Positions 17,932-29,000 of a DNA stretch of 64,000 nt are shown piece by piece. Position numbers and translations under genes: made by a program. The notes below the pieces were generated by a model. That model was not told the origin of the DNA. It saw nothing but the letters and a program-made list of their open reading frames with translations, and ran no database searches. How positions within the stretch are numbered: the first letter of the stretch is position 1; every line of letters starts with the position of its first letter. Source of the DNA: an uncultured Algibacter sp. (lineage in GTDB: Bacteria > Bacteroidota > Bacteroidia > Flavobacteriales > Flavobacteriaceae); NCBI GenBank assembly GCA_947499935.1, contig CANMQH010000004.1:124001-188000 (forward strand), read 5' to 3'.

Positions 17932-18417
17932 ATGGCTGTTCACAAACTTATTTTAGAAGATGTATTGGACGAGGTATTATATACTCTAATTGCAGTACAT
18001 TGTTCGCTAGAAGATTACCGTTTAGCGTATCTATTAAATAAGTGTTTAGGCATAACACTGGCTCGAAGACCATCTGATTTAGATTACAAAAACAGTAAAT
18101 CTTCATACCCAATTTACGAATGGGAAGACAACAAACATTTAGTTACATGGAGTTTAGTTTCTAATGTAAGTAAAACAAAAAGCCTTCAACAAATAGATTA
18201 CAAGTCGTTATTTAACACGCAACAACATACAATAAAAACAAATTATTTAGTGCCAGAATACAAAACTGTAAATTATTTTTTAAAAATAGATAGCGCGTTC
18301 AATTTTAGAAAAGAAAAATATATTTTAGACAGTATATTAAACATCCCTCAAATTGCAACAGCTTACAGTATAGATTCCAGCCAATTAAAATCAAGAGATC
18401 ATTTAATTTTTAGCTAA
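17932..18417 (+). CDS. IPExxxVDY-motif family protein
   Basis: A 161-residue Bacteroidota-specific protein of unknown function. The family motif appears as LVPEYKTVNYFLKI near residues 104-117. It commonly sits just before pyruvate kinase in flavobacteria, and here its stop overlaps the pyk start, showing coupling. A role linked to pyk expression or to the rnc-pyk run is possible but unproved. Confidence 0.75.
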   Translation: MAVHKLILEDVLDEVLYTLIAVHCSLEDYRLAYLLNKCLGITLARRPSDLDYKNSKSSYPIYEWEDNKHLVTWSLVSNVSKTKSLQQIDYKSLFNTQQHTIKTNYLVPEYKTVNYFLKIDSAFNFRKEKYILDSILNIPQIATAYSIDSSQLKSRDHLIFS

Positions 18418-19853
18418 TGTCAACAAGAAAAAAAACTAAAATAGTAGCCACCTTAGGGCCTGCAACAAGTACAAAAGAAGTTCTAAAAGGCATGCTTGAT
18501 GAAGGTGTTAATGTATTTAGAATTAACTTTTCTCATGCCGATTATAAAGATGTTACAGAACGCATCCAAATGATACGCGAACTTAATGAAGAACATAATT
18601 TCACAGCAGCCATTTTAGCCGATTTACAAGGCCCAAAACTACGCGTTGGGGTTATGAAAGAAGAAGTTGTTGTAAATCCTGGTGATGAGATTATATTTGC
18701 AACAGGCGAACGTTTTGAAGGCACAAAAGATCGTGTTTACATGACTTATGATAGGTTTCCACAAGATGCAAAACCAGGAGAGCGTATTCTTTTAGACGAT
18801 GGAAAGTTAATTTTTGAGGTTGTTTCTACCGATAAGAAAAAAGAAGTAAAAGCCAAAGTTATTCAAGGCGGACCTTTGAAATCTAAAAAAGGTGTTAACC
18901 TACCAAATACTAATATTTCTCAGCCTGCTTTAACAGAAAAAGATATTGAAGATGCTATTTTTGCGATTAGCCAAGATGTAGATTGGATGGCATTATCCTT
19001 TGTGCGTCATGCTGAAGATTTAATGCAACTTCGTGATTTAATAGCTAAACATTGTGATCATAAAATTCCAATTATAGCTAAAATAGAAAAGCCTGAAGCT
19101 GTAGAAAACATTGATAAAATTGTAGCGCATTGTGATGGCTTAATGGTAGCTCGTGGAGATTTAGGTGTAGAAGTACCAGCTGAAGAAGTACCATTAATTC
19201 AAAAAGAATTGGTGTTACGTGCTAAAAAAGCTAGAATTCCAGTAATTATTGCCACCCAAATGATGGAGACCATGATTACAAGCTTAACTCCAACAAGAGC
19301 AGAGGTAAACGATGTGGCAAACTCCGTTATGGATGGTGCAGATGCTGTAATGCTCTCTGGCGAAACCTCCGTAGGTAATTATCCTGTACAGGTTATTAAG
19401 CAAATGGCAGATATTTTAAAAAGTGTTGAAAGTTCAGAGCTTATAAAAGTACCTCAATTACCTCCTCATATCCGTACCAACCGCTATATTACAAAATCTA
19501 TATGTTATCACGCCGCTAATATGGCTAACGAAATTGATGCTAAAGCCATTTCTACATTAACAAATAGTGGGTACACGGCATTTCAAATTTCGGCTTGGAG
19601 ACCTTCCTGTCATATTTTAGTATTTACATCCAACAAACGTATTTTAACACGTTTAAGCTTATTATGGGGTGTACGTGCTTTTTACTACGATAAGTTTGTA
19701 ACAACAGACGAAACTATAGAAGATGTAAATAGCATTGCTTGTAAAATGGGCTATTTAGAAGAAGGTGACATGCTTATTAGTTTAGCAGCTATGCCTATTA
19801 AAGAAAAAGGTATGGTTAATACATTACGTGTTACTGAAATTAAAACCTGTTAG
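18417..19853 (+). CDS. pyk: Pyruvate kinase
   Basis: A 478-residue glycolytic enzyme making pyruvate and ATP from phosphoenolpyruvate and ADP. Visible are TKIVATLGPATS at the start, the active-site segment IPIIAKIEKPEAVENID, MVARGDLGVEVP and the metal/substrate region ATQMMETMI. The beta-domain and C-terminal allosteric domain are complete. It overlaps the preceding stop codon by one base and is followed by an intrinsic terminator. Confidence 0.97.
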   Translation: MSTRKKTKIVATLGPATSTKEVLKGMLDEGVNVFRINFSHADYKDVTERIQMIRELNEEHNFTAAILADLQGPKLRVGVMKEEVVVNPGDEIIFATGERFEGTKDRVYMTYDRFPQDAKPGERILLDDGKLIFEVVSTDKKKEVKAKVIQGGPLKSKKGVNLPNTNISQPALTEKDIEDAIFAISQDVDWMALSFVRHAEDLMQLRDLIAKHCDHKIPIIAKIEKPEAVENIDKIVAHCDGLMVARGDLGVEVPAEEVPLIQKELVLRAKKARIPVIIATQMMETMITSLTPTRAEVNDVANSVMDGADAVMLSGETSVGNYPVQVIKQMADILKSVESSELIKVPQLPPHIRTNRYITKSICYHAANMANEIDAKAISTLTNSGYTAFQISAWRPSCHILVFTSNKRILTRLSLLWGVRAFYYDKFVTTDETIEDVNSIACKMGYLEEGDMLISLAAMPIKEKGMVNTLRVTEIKTC

Positions 19854-19891
19854 TTTAAATTAAAATAATTTCCTCTTTATTGGAAATCCAT

Positions 19892-19924
19892 AAAACCAGT
19901 TGTAGCGATATAACTGGTTTTTTA
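19892..19924 (+). terminator. Intrinsic terminator after pyk
   Basis: The stem AAACCAGTT / AACTGGTTT with a 10-nt loop is followed by T residues, starting 39 bp after the pyk stop. Confidence 0.8.
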
Positions 19925-19987
19925 TTTAATAAACGCGCCAAAAATTTCAAAACAATAGCATTTATATTTCTGACAAACAGTGATTTT

Positions 19988-20068
19988 GTCATGTCGACAG
20001 AGCGAAGACATGAGCGACGAAACATCTCAGAAAGATGAGATTCCTCCTCGTTCCTCGTTCGGAATGAC
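19988..20068. repeat. Compound palindromic intergenic repeat
   Basis: Outer arms GTCAT/ATGAC enclose a CATGTC/GACATG hairpin (19989-20012) and a second hairpin built on ATCTCA/TGAGAT. Elements of this type, with the phrase TCATTCCGAACGAGG, are scattered between genes in many flavobacterial genomes. Only one copy is in this window. It fills much of the gap after pyk and creates a false reading frame on the minus strand. Confidence 0.6.
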
Positions 20069-20322
20069 ACATTTCTCCTATTTGTATTTTTAAATAACGG
20101 ATTGTCGGATAACAATATATCGAACTCACGTTACTAGTTTTTACATCATCTCTCATCTAAAATTACCTGTTTTTCAATGTCTTCAAAATATTTTAAAAAG
20201 CTTAAATGGATAATACTATTTTGTAACATAAATGTTAAATATGTATATATTTTAGTTAAAAAATAGGCCTTATTGTAATTATATAAGCAAAATAACTACT
20301 ACATTTTTAAAATATATATAAT
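20069..20322. other. AT-rich intergenic stretch before the 94-aa gene
   Basis: Very AT-rich and without a convincing frame or RNA gene. It probably holds the promoter of the 94-aa gene at 20323, but no clear TAnnTTTG element with a properly spaced TTG is visible. Confidence 0.4.
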
Positions 20323-20607
20323 ATGAGAAATACAAACATAGAGACCATAGATAAAGAACAAATTAAATTTTTAAAATTCCCGAAAGAAGATGTATTAAAT
20401 TCTAAAAAAAAGCAACACGAACGTTGTATAGCCATAAGAAGAGCTATGGCATTAGGTAATTTAGAACAGCAAAAGTTTGGTATTTTATTTATGGACAAAG
20501 TAGGATTTAAAAAAGTAGAAACTACCATTTGGGGTGTAACCGATAAATCGGTAATACTAAAACAATCTACAATTATACCGCTAAAACGTATTTTAGCAAT
20601 TTCGTAA
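20323..20607 (+). CDS. Conserved-looking 94-aa protein, unknown
   Basis: A soluble 94-residue protein with a lysine-rich N-terminal half and the segment CIAIRRAMALGNLEQQKFGILFMD, then a short beta-rich end (KVETTIWGVTDKSVILKQSTIIPLKRI). I do not recognise a domain. Well-formed codons and an isolated position with its own upstream region support a real gene. Confidence 0.6.
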   Translation: MRNTNIETIDKEQIKFLKFPKEDVLNSKKKQHERCIAIRRAMALGNLEQQKFGILFMDKVGFKKVETTIWGVTDKSVILKQSTIIPLKRILAIS

Positions 20608-20647
20608 ATTCAAAGTAATTCTTAATTTACTAGAAAAATAAAAACAT

Positions 20648-21739
20648 TTAAAACCCGAACTTTAACTGTACACTTACACTTTTTTGTTCAGGTTTTTTTT
20701 TAGTTTCTGTGTTTAGATTAGACATAGAAATGCCTAATAAACGTACAGAATTATTTAACTTTTCTTGATACAATAAATTTTTAGCCGTGTCCAAAATAAC
20801 ACTCGTATCACTTATATAGTAAGGCAAGGTTTTACTGCGGGTTTGCAAAGTAAAATCACTGTATTTTATTTTTAAGGTTACGGTTTTACCAGCAACTTTA
20901 CTTTTATCTAATCTACGAGAAACTTCTTCGGCTATATGTTGTAATTTTTCGAGCATAAAAACCTCAGAAGATAAGTTTTCGCTAAAAGTACGCTCGGCAG
21001 CCAACGATTTTCGTATGCGGTTTGGCTTAACCTCACTATGGTGAATCCCTCGCACTACATGATAATAATAGCTTCCCGATTTTCCAAAATTATCATCGAG
21101 ATATTCTATAGATTTCTGTTTTAAATCCATACCTGTAAAAATGCCTTTTTGATACATTTTTTCGGCAGTAACCTTACCAACACCATAAAATTTTCTAATA
21201 TCTAATGCTTCTAAAAATGCTATAACCTCTTCTGGGTTAACCGTTTTTTGTCCGTTTGGTTTATTATAATCACTAGCTACTTTGGCTATAAACTTATTAA
21301 TAGAAATACCTGCAGAAGCTGTTAAACCAACATCATTAAAAATGCGAGTTCTTATTTCTTCTGCAATTAAAGACGCACTTGGGTTTCCTTTTTTGTTTTC
21401 TGTAACATCTAAATAGGCTTCATCTAGCGATAATGGCTCTACCAAATCGGTATAATCATAAAAAATTACTCTAATTTTTTTAGAAATTTCAGTATACCTA
21501 TCAAAATGGGGTTTTACAAAAATTAAATCGGGACAAAGCTTAGCGGCCAAAGCGCCTGCCATAGCACTTTTAACACCAAATTTTCGGGCTTCGTAACTTG
21601 CTGCACTTACTACACCACGATTTCCACCACCACCAACAGCAATGGGTTTACCTTTTAATTTTGGATTATCCATTTGTTCTACCGATGCATAAAACGCATC
21701 CATATCGACATGAATAATTTTTCGAATTGGTAATTCCAT
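20648..21739 (-). CDS. dinB: DNA polymerase IV
   Basis: A 363-residue Y-family translesion polymerase. Signature residues are in IIHVDMDAFYASVEQ, SLDEAYLDVTENK and the HhH region IRKFYGVGKVTAEKMY. The C-terminal little-finger domain is complete. The end (KKPEQKSVSVQLKFGF) resembles a beta-clamp-binding tail. It copies past damaged bases. It stands alone, divergent from the membrane protein at 21802. Confidence 0.95.
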   Translation of the reverse strand: MELPIRKIIHVDMDAFYASVEQMDNPKLKGKPIAVGGGGNRGVVSAASYEARKFGVKSAMAGALAAKLCPDLIFVKPHFDRYTEISKKIRVIFYDYTDLVEPLSLDEAYLDVTENKKGNPSASLIAEEIRTRIFNDVGLTASAGISINKFIAKVASDYNKPNGQKTVNPEEVIAFLEALDIRKFYGVGKVTAEKMYQKGIFTGMDLKQKSIEYLDDNFGKSGSYYYHVVRGIHHSEVKPNRIRKSLAAERTFSENLSSEVFMLEKLQHIAEEVSRRLDKSKVAGKTVTLKIKYSDFTLQTRSKTLPYYISDTSVILDTAKNLLYQEKLNNSVRLLGISMSNLNTETKKKPEQKSVSVQLKFGF

Positions 21740-21801
21740 TAATATTTATAATCTTGTATATATCAAAAATAAGATATCTTTGATAAGCATATTATTTTAA
21801 A

Positions 21802-22407
21802 ATGAAATTAATTTACACACTTCTCGTCTTAATCATTGTTCTGTTTATTTGGTCTGCCATAAACCCTTTTGAATATTTTACTTGGTTTTTAGAAGTATTA
21901 CCCGCCATAATAGGCATTGTTGTTTTAATACTCAGTTTTAAAAGATTTAGGTTTACAAATCTTGTTTATACCCTTATTTTTATTCATGCTGCTATATTAA
22001 TTATTGGTGGACACTATACGTATGCCGAAGTCCCCTTATTTGATTGGCTGCAAGACACTTTTAACCAAAGCAGAAATAATTACGATAAAGTTGGTCACTT
22101 TGCACAAGGTTTTGTGCCAGCCATGATTGCCAGAGAATTACTAATACGTAAACAGGTTATTTTAAAACACAGTTGGCTTAATTTTATTATCGTTTGTATT
22201 GCATTGGCAATAAGTGCTACGTACGAGTTTATAGAATGGGGCGTATCGTTAAGTACTGGTGAGGGTGGCGATTCTTTTTTAGGAACACAAGGTTATATTT
22301 GGGATACACAATCCGATATGCTTTATGCAACCATAGGCGCCATATCTGCTCTTATTTTATTAAGTAAACGCCATAATGAACAATTAAAAGGATTTGAAAT
22401 TGATTGA
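21802..22407 (+). CDS. DUF2238 (YjdF-type) membrane protein
   Basis: A 201-residue inner-membrane protein with about six hydrophobic segments. The family signature is visible in NNYDKVGHFAQGFVPAMIARELL and the acidic YEFIEWGVSLSTGEGGDSFLGTQGYIWDTQSDM. Its function is unknown. It overlaps the CYTH gene by 14 bp, so the two are coupled. Confidence 0.8.
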   Translation: MKLIYTLLVLIIVLFIWSAINPFEYFTWFLEVLPAIIGIVVLILSFKRFRFTNLVYTLIFIHAAILIIGGHYTYAEVPLFDWLQDTFNQSRNNYDKVGHFAQGFVPAMIARELLIRKQVILKHSWLNFIIVCIALAISATYEFIEWGVSLSTGEGGDSFLGTQGYIWDTQSDMLYATIGAISALILLSKRHNEQLKGFEID

Positions 22408-22873
22408 AATAGAACGTAAATTTTTGGTAAAATCTCAAGCTTTTAAAGCTTTAGCCTTTAAAAAAACACAAATTAGTCAAGGTTATTTAAATTCTGATAA
22501 AGCGCGCTCGGTTAGAATACGGTTACGTGGAGAAACAGGTTATATTACCGTAAAAGGCGCATCTTCTAAAAATGGATTATCTAGATTTGAATGGGAAAAA
22601 GAAATTAGTATTAGCGAAGCAAAATCGCTACTAAAACTTTGTGAGCCAGGCATGATCGATAAAATAAGGTATGAAGTAAAAAGTAAAAGTCATATTTTTG
22701 AAATAGATGAATTTTTTGCTGATAATGAAGGGCTTATTGTTGCAGAAATAGAGTTAAGCTCTGAAAACGAATCTTTTGAAAAACCTGATTGGTTAGGTAC
22801 AGAAGTTACTGGAAACCCAAAATATTATAACTCCCAACTGATAAAACATCCTTTTAAAACCTGGCCATTATGA
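22394..22873 (+). CDS. CYTH-domain (triphosphate tunnel) protein
   Basis: A 159-residue CYTH protein with EIERKFLV at the N-terminus (the ExExK hallmark), basic tunnel residues in VRIRLRGETGYITVKG and acidic strands near the end. Members hydrolyse inorganic triphosphate or related triphosphates; adenylate cyclase activity is also known. The start is a TTG inside the previous gene; no ATG is available upstream of the motif. Confidence 0.88.
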   Translation: MKLIEIERKFLVKSQAFKALAFKKTQISQGYLNSDKARSVRIRLRGETGYITVKGASSKNGLSRFEWEKEISISEAKSLLKLCEPGMIDKIRYEVKSKSHIFEIDEFFADNEGLIVAEIELSSENESFEKPDWLGTEVTGNPKYYNSQLIKHPFKTWPL

Positions 22874-23412
22874 GAAAATTTTTGATAACATGTCTAGTTA
22901 CAATAGCTATTGTGGCATGTAAAGATGAACCTAAAACCGTAGTATCTGTAGATACTGAAACCATAACAAATCATAAAGAAAAAGATACCCTACCAAAAGA
23001 TATAATTATTGAGCCTATTAAAAAGTCTGTAAAACAAATTAAACAAGAGTTAGCAGAGCAAGGGTTTAAAACTTTAGATTATGTTGATGAGAAAACAAAA
23101 GACACTGTTTTAATGCAACAATACTTTATGGCTTTTTTAAAAAGAGGCGCTATTCGTGGACAAAATGAAGAAGAAGCTGCTGAACTTCAAAAATTGCATA
23201 TGGCGCATTTAAAAAAGATGTACGATTTAGGATATGCAGATATTTCGGGACCTTTTGGAGATGATGGTGCTATAAGAGGTATTACTATTTACAATGTGCC
23301 TACACTAAAAATAGCAGACAGTTTAGCTAATTCTGACCCTATGGTTATAGCTGGACGATTAGAAATTGAAATTCATCCTTGGTGGGCTGGAAAAGGACTT
23401 CCTTTACGATAA
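22870..23412 (+). CDS. YciI-like lipoprotein
   Basis: A 180-residue secreted lipoprotein. The signal peptide ends in a lipobox (TIAIVACK, Cys about 17). Residues ~80-180 resemble the YciI fold, with GPFGDDGAIRGITIYNV and DPMVIAGRLEIEIHPWW. YciI relatives are small enzymes or binding proteins. The lipid anchor suggests a periplasmic or outer-membrane place. It overlaps the CYTH gene by 4 bp. Confidence 0.75.
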   Translation: MRKFLITCLVTIAIVACKDEPKTVVSVDTETITNHKEKDTLPKDIIIEPIKKSVKQIKQELAEQGFKTLDYVDEKTKDTVLMQQYFMAFLKRGAIRGQNEEEAAELQKLHMAHLKKMYDLGYADISGPFGDDGAIRGITIYNVPTLKIADSLANSDPMVIAGRLEIEIHPWWAGKGLPLR

Positions 23413-23495
23413 TATTAAAAGAGTAAAGCACTTTTTATATATTAATTAGTATCGCTTATAATCATAAATCCAATAAAGATTAACCCAGTTTTTTA

Positions 23496-25853
23496 TCATA
23501 TAGAAATCGTAATCTTTCTTTTTGCTTCATTTCCAAACTCATCAACTACAGTAATAAGATGTTTACCGCTACTTGGTTTAATGGCTAATTCATGAATATC
23601 TTTTGTACTGCCAATAAATGTATCATCAACATACCAAAACACGGTGCTTTCTGGTTTAGAATGCGCTATCTTTAAAATAAGATCATTGGTTTGTCCATCA
23701 AAATCTTTAGGTAAAAAAATACTATTATTTGCTTTCGGGTAAATAAAGTCCATAGAAACAGCATTTTCACCCAAACAATCGCTTCTATATTTTGGTAAAG
23801 ACTTATAAAAGGGGTTTTTAGTTTTGTAGTAATACGCCATAAGCGGTGGTAATACAAACCACGATTTATGTTTAATTTGATCTAAATCTTCGCAAGACGA
23901 ATTAACTTGATACATTTCGTTTTTATCCACATGAACTAAAACATGATACGGACAAGGTTTTGTTTTTAATCCACTAATTTGAATAAATTTATCTTCAGTA
24001 TCATCACAATTTGGAGACGCTCTATGCCCGCTTTCTTTACAAATAGAAACGCTCTGCATCTCATCAAAAGGTATTGGAAACCAATTGCTATTTGGTAATA
24101 AATCAAATACATCAAACAAAATAGGTGCAGCTGTTTGTACACCAACTAAACCTGGACGTCCTTCGCCATCGGCATTGCCAACCCAAACACCCACAACATA
24201 ATCTTTAGTCGAGCCAATAGCCCAAGCATCTCGAAACCCAAAACTTGTGCCTGTTTTCCATGCTACTTGTTTAGAACTATCAAAAAACTCCCAACTCTCG
24301 TCACTTTCGGGTCTGTTTACTTCTTTTAAGCTTTCATAGGTTAAATAAATAGAAGCGGCATCAAAAAGGGTTTTATCATTTGTTTTCTTACCAAAATTAA
24401 TAGCTTCTGAAGCTAAGAATGTAGGATTACAAAATTCATTTGAAAAATATTCACTAGAATTTTCAGAAAAATGATTTAAAGTAGACGACAACGCTGCATA
24501 ACTTTTACATAAATCCCATAAATTGCTTTCTGCACCACCTAAAACTAATGATAAACCATAATGGTTGGCATTATATTTTAAATCTTTTAGTTGTAACTGT
24601 TTTAAATAATGGTAAAACCGATCTAATCCAAATTCTTGCAACATTCTAACAGCAGGAACATTTAACGACCTCGATAATGCTTTACTAGCAGCCACAGCGC
24701 CATCATATGTTTTATAATAATTTTCAGGGTTATAATTTCCAAATTGTGTAGGCACATCTGCAACTAAGGTATTGGGTAGTAAATCTCCAGAATCTAGCAT
24801 AGAAGCATATAAAAAAGGCTTTAAAATACTACCAGTACTTCTAGGTTTATCTATAATATCTATATCTTTTTGATGCTCTTTATCGGTTGGCGTATTACCA
24901 ACGTATGCCATAACACGTCTTGTTTTTACATCTAAAACTAGAACCGCAGCGTTATAAATTCCATTTTGGCTTAATTGATTATAATGGTTTTTAACAATGT
25001 TGTTTACGCGTTCTTGCAACCTTACATCTACGGTTGTTTTTACCCGTTCTCCATAATATTTTTTTGACACCTTTTGTAATAAGTGAGGCGCCGTTCTAGG
25101 CAAAGCATATGGTTTTTTTGGTAATGCTTCGGCAAGAGACAATTTATGAGTTAGCGAATCTATAATGGCTTTTTCTAAAAGCTTGTCAAGTAAGCGATTT
25201 CGTTTTTTTAACAAGCGTTCTTGGTTTTTACCTGGGTAAATTAAACTTGGGGCATTAGGTAAAACAGCTAACGTAGCACTTTCTGACCAAGAAAGTTGTT
25301 TAGCATCTCTATTAAAATAACGCCATGATGCAGCGTCTAACCCTACTACATTTCCTCCAAATGGGGCATTACTACTATAATATGCTAGAATCTCTGCTTT
25401 AGAATCTCGTATTTCCAATCGAGTCGCTAAGATTATTTCCTTTATTTTTTCGAAATAGGTTCTAGAGGTTCCCTTTCTTGATAATCTTATAACTTGTTGC
25501 GTTATTGTACTACCACCACGTTTTACTCTGCTAGATTTTAAATTTTGTTGTAAGGCTTTAAATATAGAAACAGGATTAAACCCAGGGTGTTTATAAAAAT
25601 ATTCATCTTCAAAAAGAACAATGCATGTTTTAAATTTTTCTGGAATACTATCATTATGAGGAAATCGCCATTGACCATCTTTTGCAATTTGCGCACCCAA
25701 TAATTCATTATTGGAACTTGTAATAACCGTAGCGGTTGGATCCTTAAAAAGCTGTTTTGGTAAACAAAATATGTAAACCATAAGAAGCCCAGTAATAATT
25801 ACTGACTTTATTTTATGGCGTTTTACATATATTTTTACTTTATTAAGTATCAT
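23496..25853 (-). CDS. pbpC: Penicillin-binding protein 1C
   Basis: A 785-residue bifunctional peptidoglycan synthase. It has one N-terminal membrane helix, a glycosyltransferase domain (EDEYFYKHPGFNP, RGGSTITQQVIRLS) and a transpeptidase domain with the active Ser in RSTGSILKPF, then SRSLN and WKTGTSFGFRD. A C-terminal BiPBP domain follows. PBP1C is typically paired with an alpha-2-macroglobulin gene, here 26001, which is thought to guard the periplasm when the envelope is breached. Confidence 0.95.
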   Translation of the reverse strand: MILNKVKIYVKRHKIKSVIITGLLMVYIFCLPKQLFKDPTATVITSSNNELLGAQIAKDGQWRFPHNDSIPEKFKTCIVLFEDEYFYKHPGFNPVSIFKALQQNLKSSRVKRGGSTITQQVIRLSRKGTSRTYFEKIKEIILATRLEIRDSKAEILAYYSSNAPFGGNVVGLDAASWRYFNRDAKQLSWSESATLAVLPNAPSLIYPGKNQERLLKKRNRLLDKLLEKAIIDSLTHKLSLAEALPKKPYALPRTAPHLLQKVSKKYYGERVKTTVDVRLQERVNNIVKNHYNQLSQNGIYNAAVLVLDVKTRRVMAYVGNTPTDKEHQKDIDIIDKPRSTGSILKPFLYASMLDSGDLLPNTLVADVPTQFGNYNPENYYKTYDGAVAASKALSRSLNVPAVRMLQEFGLDRFYHYLKQLQLKDLKYNANHYGLSLVLGGAESNLWDLCKSYAALSSTLNHFSENSSEYFSNEFCNPTFLASEAINFGKKTNDKTLFDAASIYLTYESLKEVNRPESDESWEFFDSSKQVAWKTGTSFGFRDAWAIGSTKDYVVGVWVGNADGEGRPGLVGVQTAAPILFDVFDLLPNSNWFPIPFDEMQSVSICKESGHRASPNCDDTEDKFIQISGLKTKPCPYHVLVHVDKNEMYQVNSSCEDLDQIKHKSWFVLPPLMAYYYKTKNPFYKSLPKYRSDCLGENAVSMDFIYPKANNSIFLPKDFDGQTNDLILKIAHSKPESTVFWYVDDTFIGSTKDIHELAIKPSSGKHLITVVDEFGNEAKRKITISI

Positions 25854-25951
25854 AACGGTAGGGTGTAGCGTTTTGTTTCAGATTTGAATCAACAACGCAT
25901 CTACACTATTGAAAAAAATAATAATTTGGAAAGGTCTTTCTTCTTTTAAAG

Positions 25952-25999
25952 AAAATCAACTTCGGTTTCTCTTAAAAAAACCGAAGCTCTATTGATTTT
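25952..25999 (-). terminator. Hairpin after the alpha-2-macroglobulin gene
   Basis: AAAATCAA-CTTCGGTTT pairs with AAACCGAAG and, beyond a small bulge, TTGATTTT. It lies directly after the stop of the macroglobulin gene and before pbpC on the minus strand, so it could end or attenuate read-through into pbpC. Confidence 0.55.
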
Positions 26000-26000
26000 A

Positions 26001-29000
26001 TTATTTACTAATGGTTATCCATTGTCCTTTATTTCTTACTAGAAAATTATTGTCATACATAGCCTCTGCTTGAATACCAGGCAAATAATATGTGCCTAAA
26101 TAAGAAGCATTTAACATCACATTAAAGGTTTTTGTATTTTGTTTACCTTTTTCAGGCAAATCAAAATAAAAATTAACCCTGTCATCCCTTATATCTGTAT
26201 ATCTAGCTTGACTCGTTGTTGTACTACCAAAATCTGTAAAACGTGTATTTACAATGTCCCAACCCGATGGAAATATTTGTGTTAAAGCAACATCGTTAAT
26301 ACGCTCATCTTTTAAATTACTAACCTTAACTGTGGCCACAAAATCTTGTCCTTGTTGCAAGCTAGAAACGTTTATAGAATTGCCTTTTAAATCTTTATAA
26401 ACCACAGAAACACTTAAACCCCTTTGCTCGGTAAGTTCGTTTCCTAAAGGCAATTTACCAGAATTTAAAACTCTAACATACACCACATTACTTTTATTAT
26501 TAGTAAATGTGATGCTGTTGCTACCATCCTCAATCTTTAAATCACGCTGTGCAATGGCACTTTTAGTATCTATAGTTTTATTTTCACCATTAACCTTATA
26601 ACTTAGCGTCATAGCTTTACCTCCATTAGCATTTACCATTTTGGCCATAGCCAATAAACTATAAGCTGTAGTTTGTGTGCTCATCCATTTATCGCTCGAT
26701 AAGTCTTTAGCAATATATTCGGCCAAATTGCGCATTTTAGTGTTTTTGGTAAGCACCATGGTTTCTAATGCCATAGCTCGGTTTCTATCTACAGAGCCGT
26801 ACGTATAATAATTATACCTAACGGGTTTAAAATTAATATTTGCTGTTTGCGAAATCTTAGTACTTGCTTCTTTTTGTCCTGCTAAGGCGTAAGCCGCAGC
26901 CAATCGCCATTTGGCTTCATTAGATATTTCAGAGAATTCTCTTAATCTATTCATAGACGCTAAATCTGCACTACCAGCTAAAGCAAGCGTGTACAACCTG
27001 TAAGCTTGAGCTAGATCAGAATTATAAGTTCTGTAACTAGGTCTCCAGTCTCTAGCAGCTTGTTTTTGATATGTTATCCAGTTACTTTTAAAAGTTAATG
27101 GTAAGACATAGCCTTTTTTCTCTGCTTCTATCATAAAATGACCTGCATAACTGGTACCCCAATCGTTTGCTTTATTTTCACCTATCCAATAACTAAGGCC
27201 TCCATTTGGTCTTTGAAAGTGACCTAATCGTTTAATTCCGTTTTCTATATTAGATTGGATATTCTTCTTTTTATCAAAAGTTATATCAAAAATATCACTT
27301 AAAAACAATTGCGGAAATATACTTGATGTTGTTTGCTCTACACAGCCATGCGGATACTGAATTAAATACTGTAATCGTCTTGAAAAATCCATAGGCGGCA
27401 ATGTAGAAAACTCTATACTAGCCGAATTTGTACCTGCTTCTCCAAAGGTTTTAAAACTCAATGTTTCTGTCTGGTTAGCTTCCAAAGTTTTATCTATGGA
27501 TTTAGATGTTATTAGATTTGGATTAAATACATCTATCTCTACTTTATATGTAGATTTTTCGCCATGACCAGAAGCCACAACTTCAACAGTATTAATACCT
27601 TTTGCTTTGCTAACATCTAACTCAAAATAGGCCATTTGCTCATCTGGTCTTGCAAACGAAAGTGATTTGGTAGCATCTCCTACTACAGAAATACCAGGAC
27701 TTAATTTTAAGCTAATATTTACGTTTTTAACCTTAGGTTCCATAGCAAAAACAGTTACAGGAAGTGTTACTTTTTCTCCTGGGCTTAACTTCCGCGGAAG
27801 CGTAGCTAATACCATTAAAGGTTTTTTAACTTCTACAGATTTATCGGTACTACCATAGGCCTCATTTTCATGATTTCCTGCAACAACCATAGTACGTACA
27901 GCGCCTATATAATTGGGTAATTTAATTTTATGTGTTTTAGTTTGTCCTGCTTTTAAGCTAAAAGGACCCAAATATGTTACAACAGGCTTAAAACGGTTTG
28001 CTTTTTTATTTTTACCACCTGCAGCACTACCATCTCCTCCAATGGCAAACACTTGATCTATACGACCTGAATATGCTCCAATAACATCATCAAATACATC
28101 CCAAGTTTTAACACCTAAAGCTTCGCGAGCGTAAAACGAATGCCATGCGTTTGGTGTTTTAAAACGGGTTAAATCTAATAAACCTTCCTCAACCATAGCA
28201 ATAGTGTAAGTCATTGCTTGTTTATTTTTTTCTGAAATTTTAACTTCAAATTCCTGTTCTGGACGAAGTACATTTGGCATTTTAAGCTCTGGCTCTAATT
28301 TAGTACTTGGGTTTTCTACCATAATGGGTATAATACCATAAAGTCTAATGGGCAAATCGTTTGCAGATATCGCATGTGGTTGTAATAACGAAATGTTTAT
28401 AAACACGTTTGGTGCCATTTCGGAAGTTATTGGGATATTAACCGTTGTTTCGCCTTGCGCCGTTTTTATCCATTTAAAATCCAATACTTCGGTGCCATTC
28501 TCAATACTTACCAAAGCTCTACCTTCACTACCCGATTGAAACTTAATTTTAGCGGTTTCGCCCACATTATAATGTTCTTTATCTGCCGAAAATATCAACA
28601 TTTTTGCAGCTTCTTTATCACCTTGAGGTGTGTACCAGTTTTTATAAAAATAAGCCGTTCTACCTGTTGCATGACCACTTACTGGATCTACCACTCTAAT
28701 AAGGTATCGACCACGATCGTTATCTGGTACTTTAACAGTAAATGTTGATTTTCCGTTACTATCAGTATTGATTTTTGAAGTAGAATAGGGTCTGTGATAA
28801 CTACTAGACACGTAACTTGATAAATTATCGTAAGACGAATTCCACCACCAGCGCCATTCTATTTTATAGATCTTTACTTCTAAATTATTTCGTTTAATAG
28901 GTTTACCAAATGCGTCTACCACAACAACATCAAAGGTTTGGTTTTCGTCTGTAAAAAATGAACCGTAAGCATTACCCTTTGGAGAGCGCATACCAACAAA

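Noticed and set aside
19855-20115. An 86-codon minus-strand frame after pyk
   Set aside because: It is created by the compound palindromic repeat and the terminator; its peptide (arginine/serine-rich) has no protein character.
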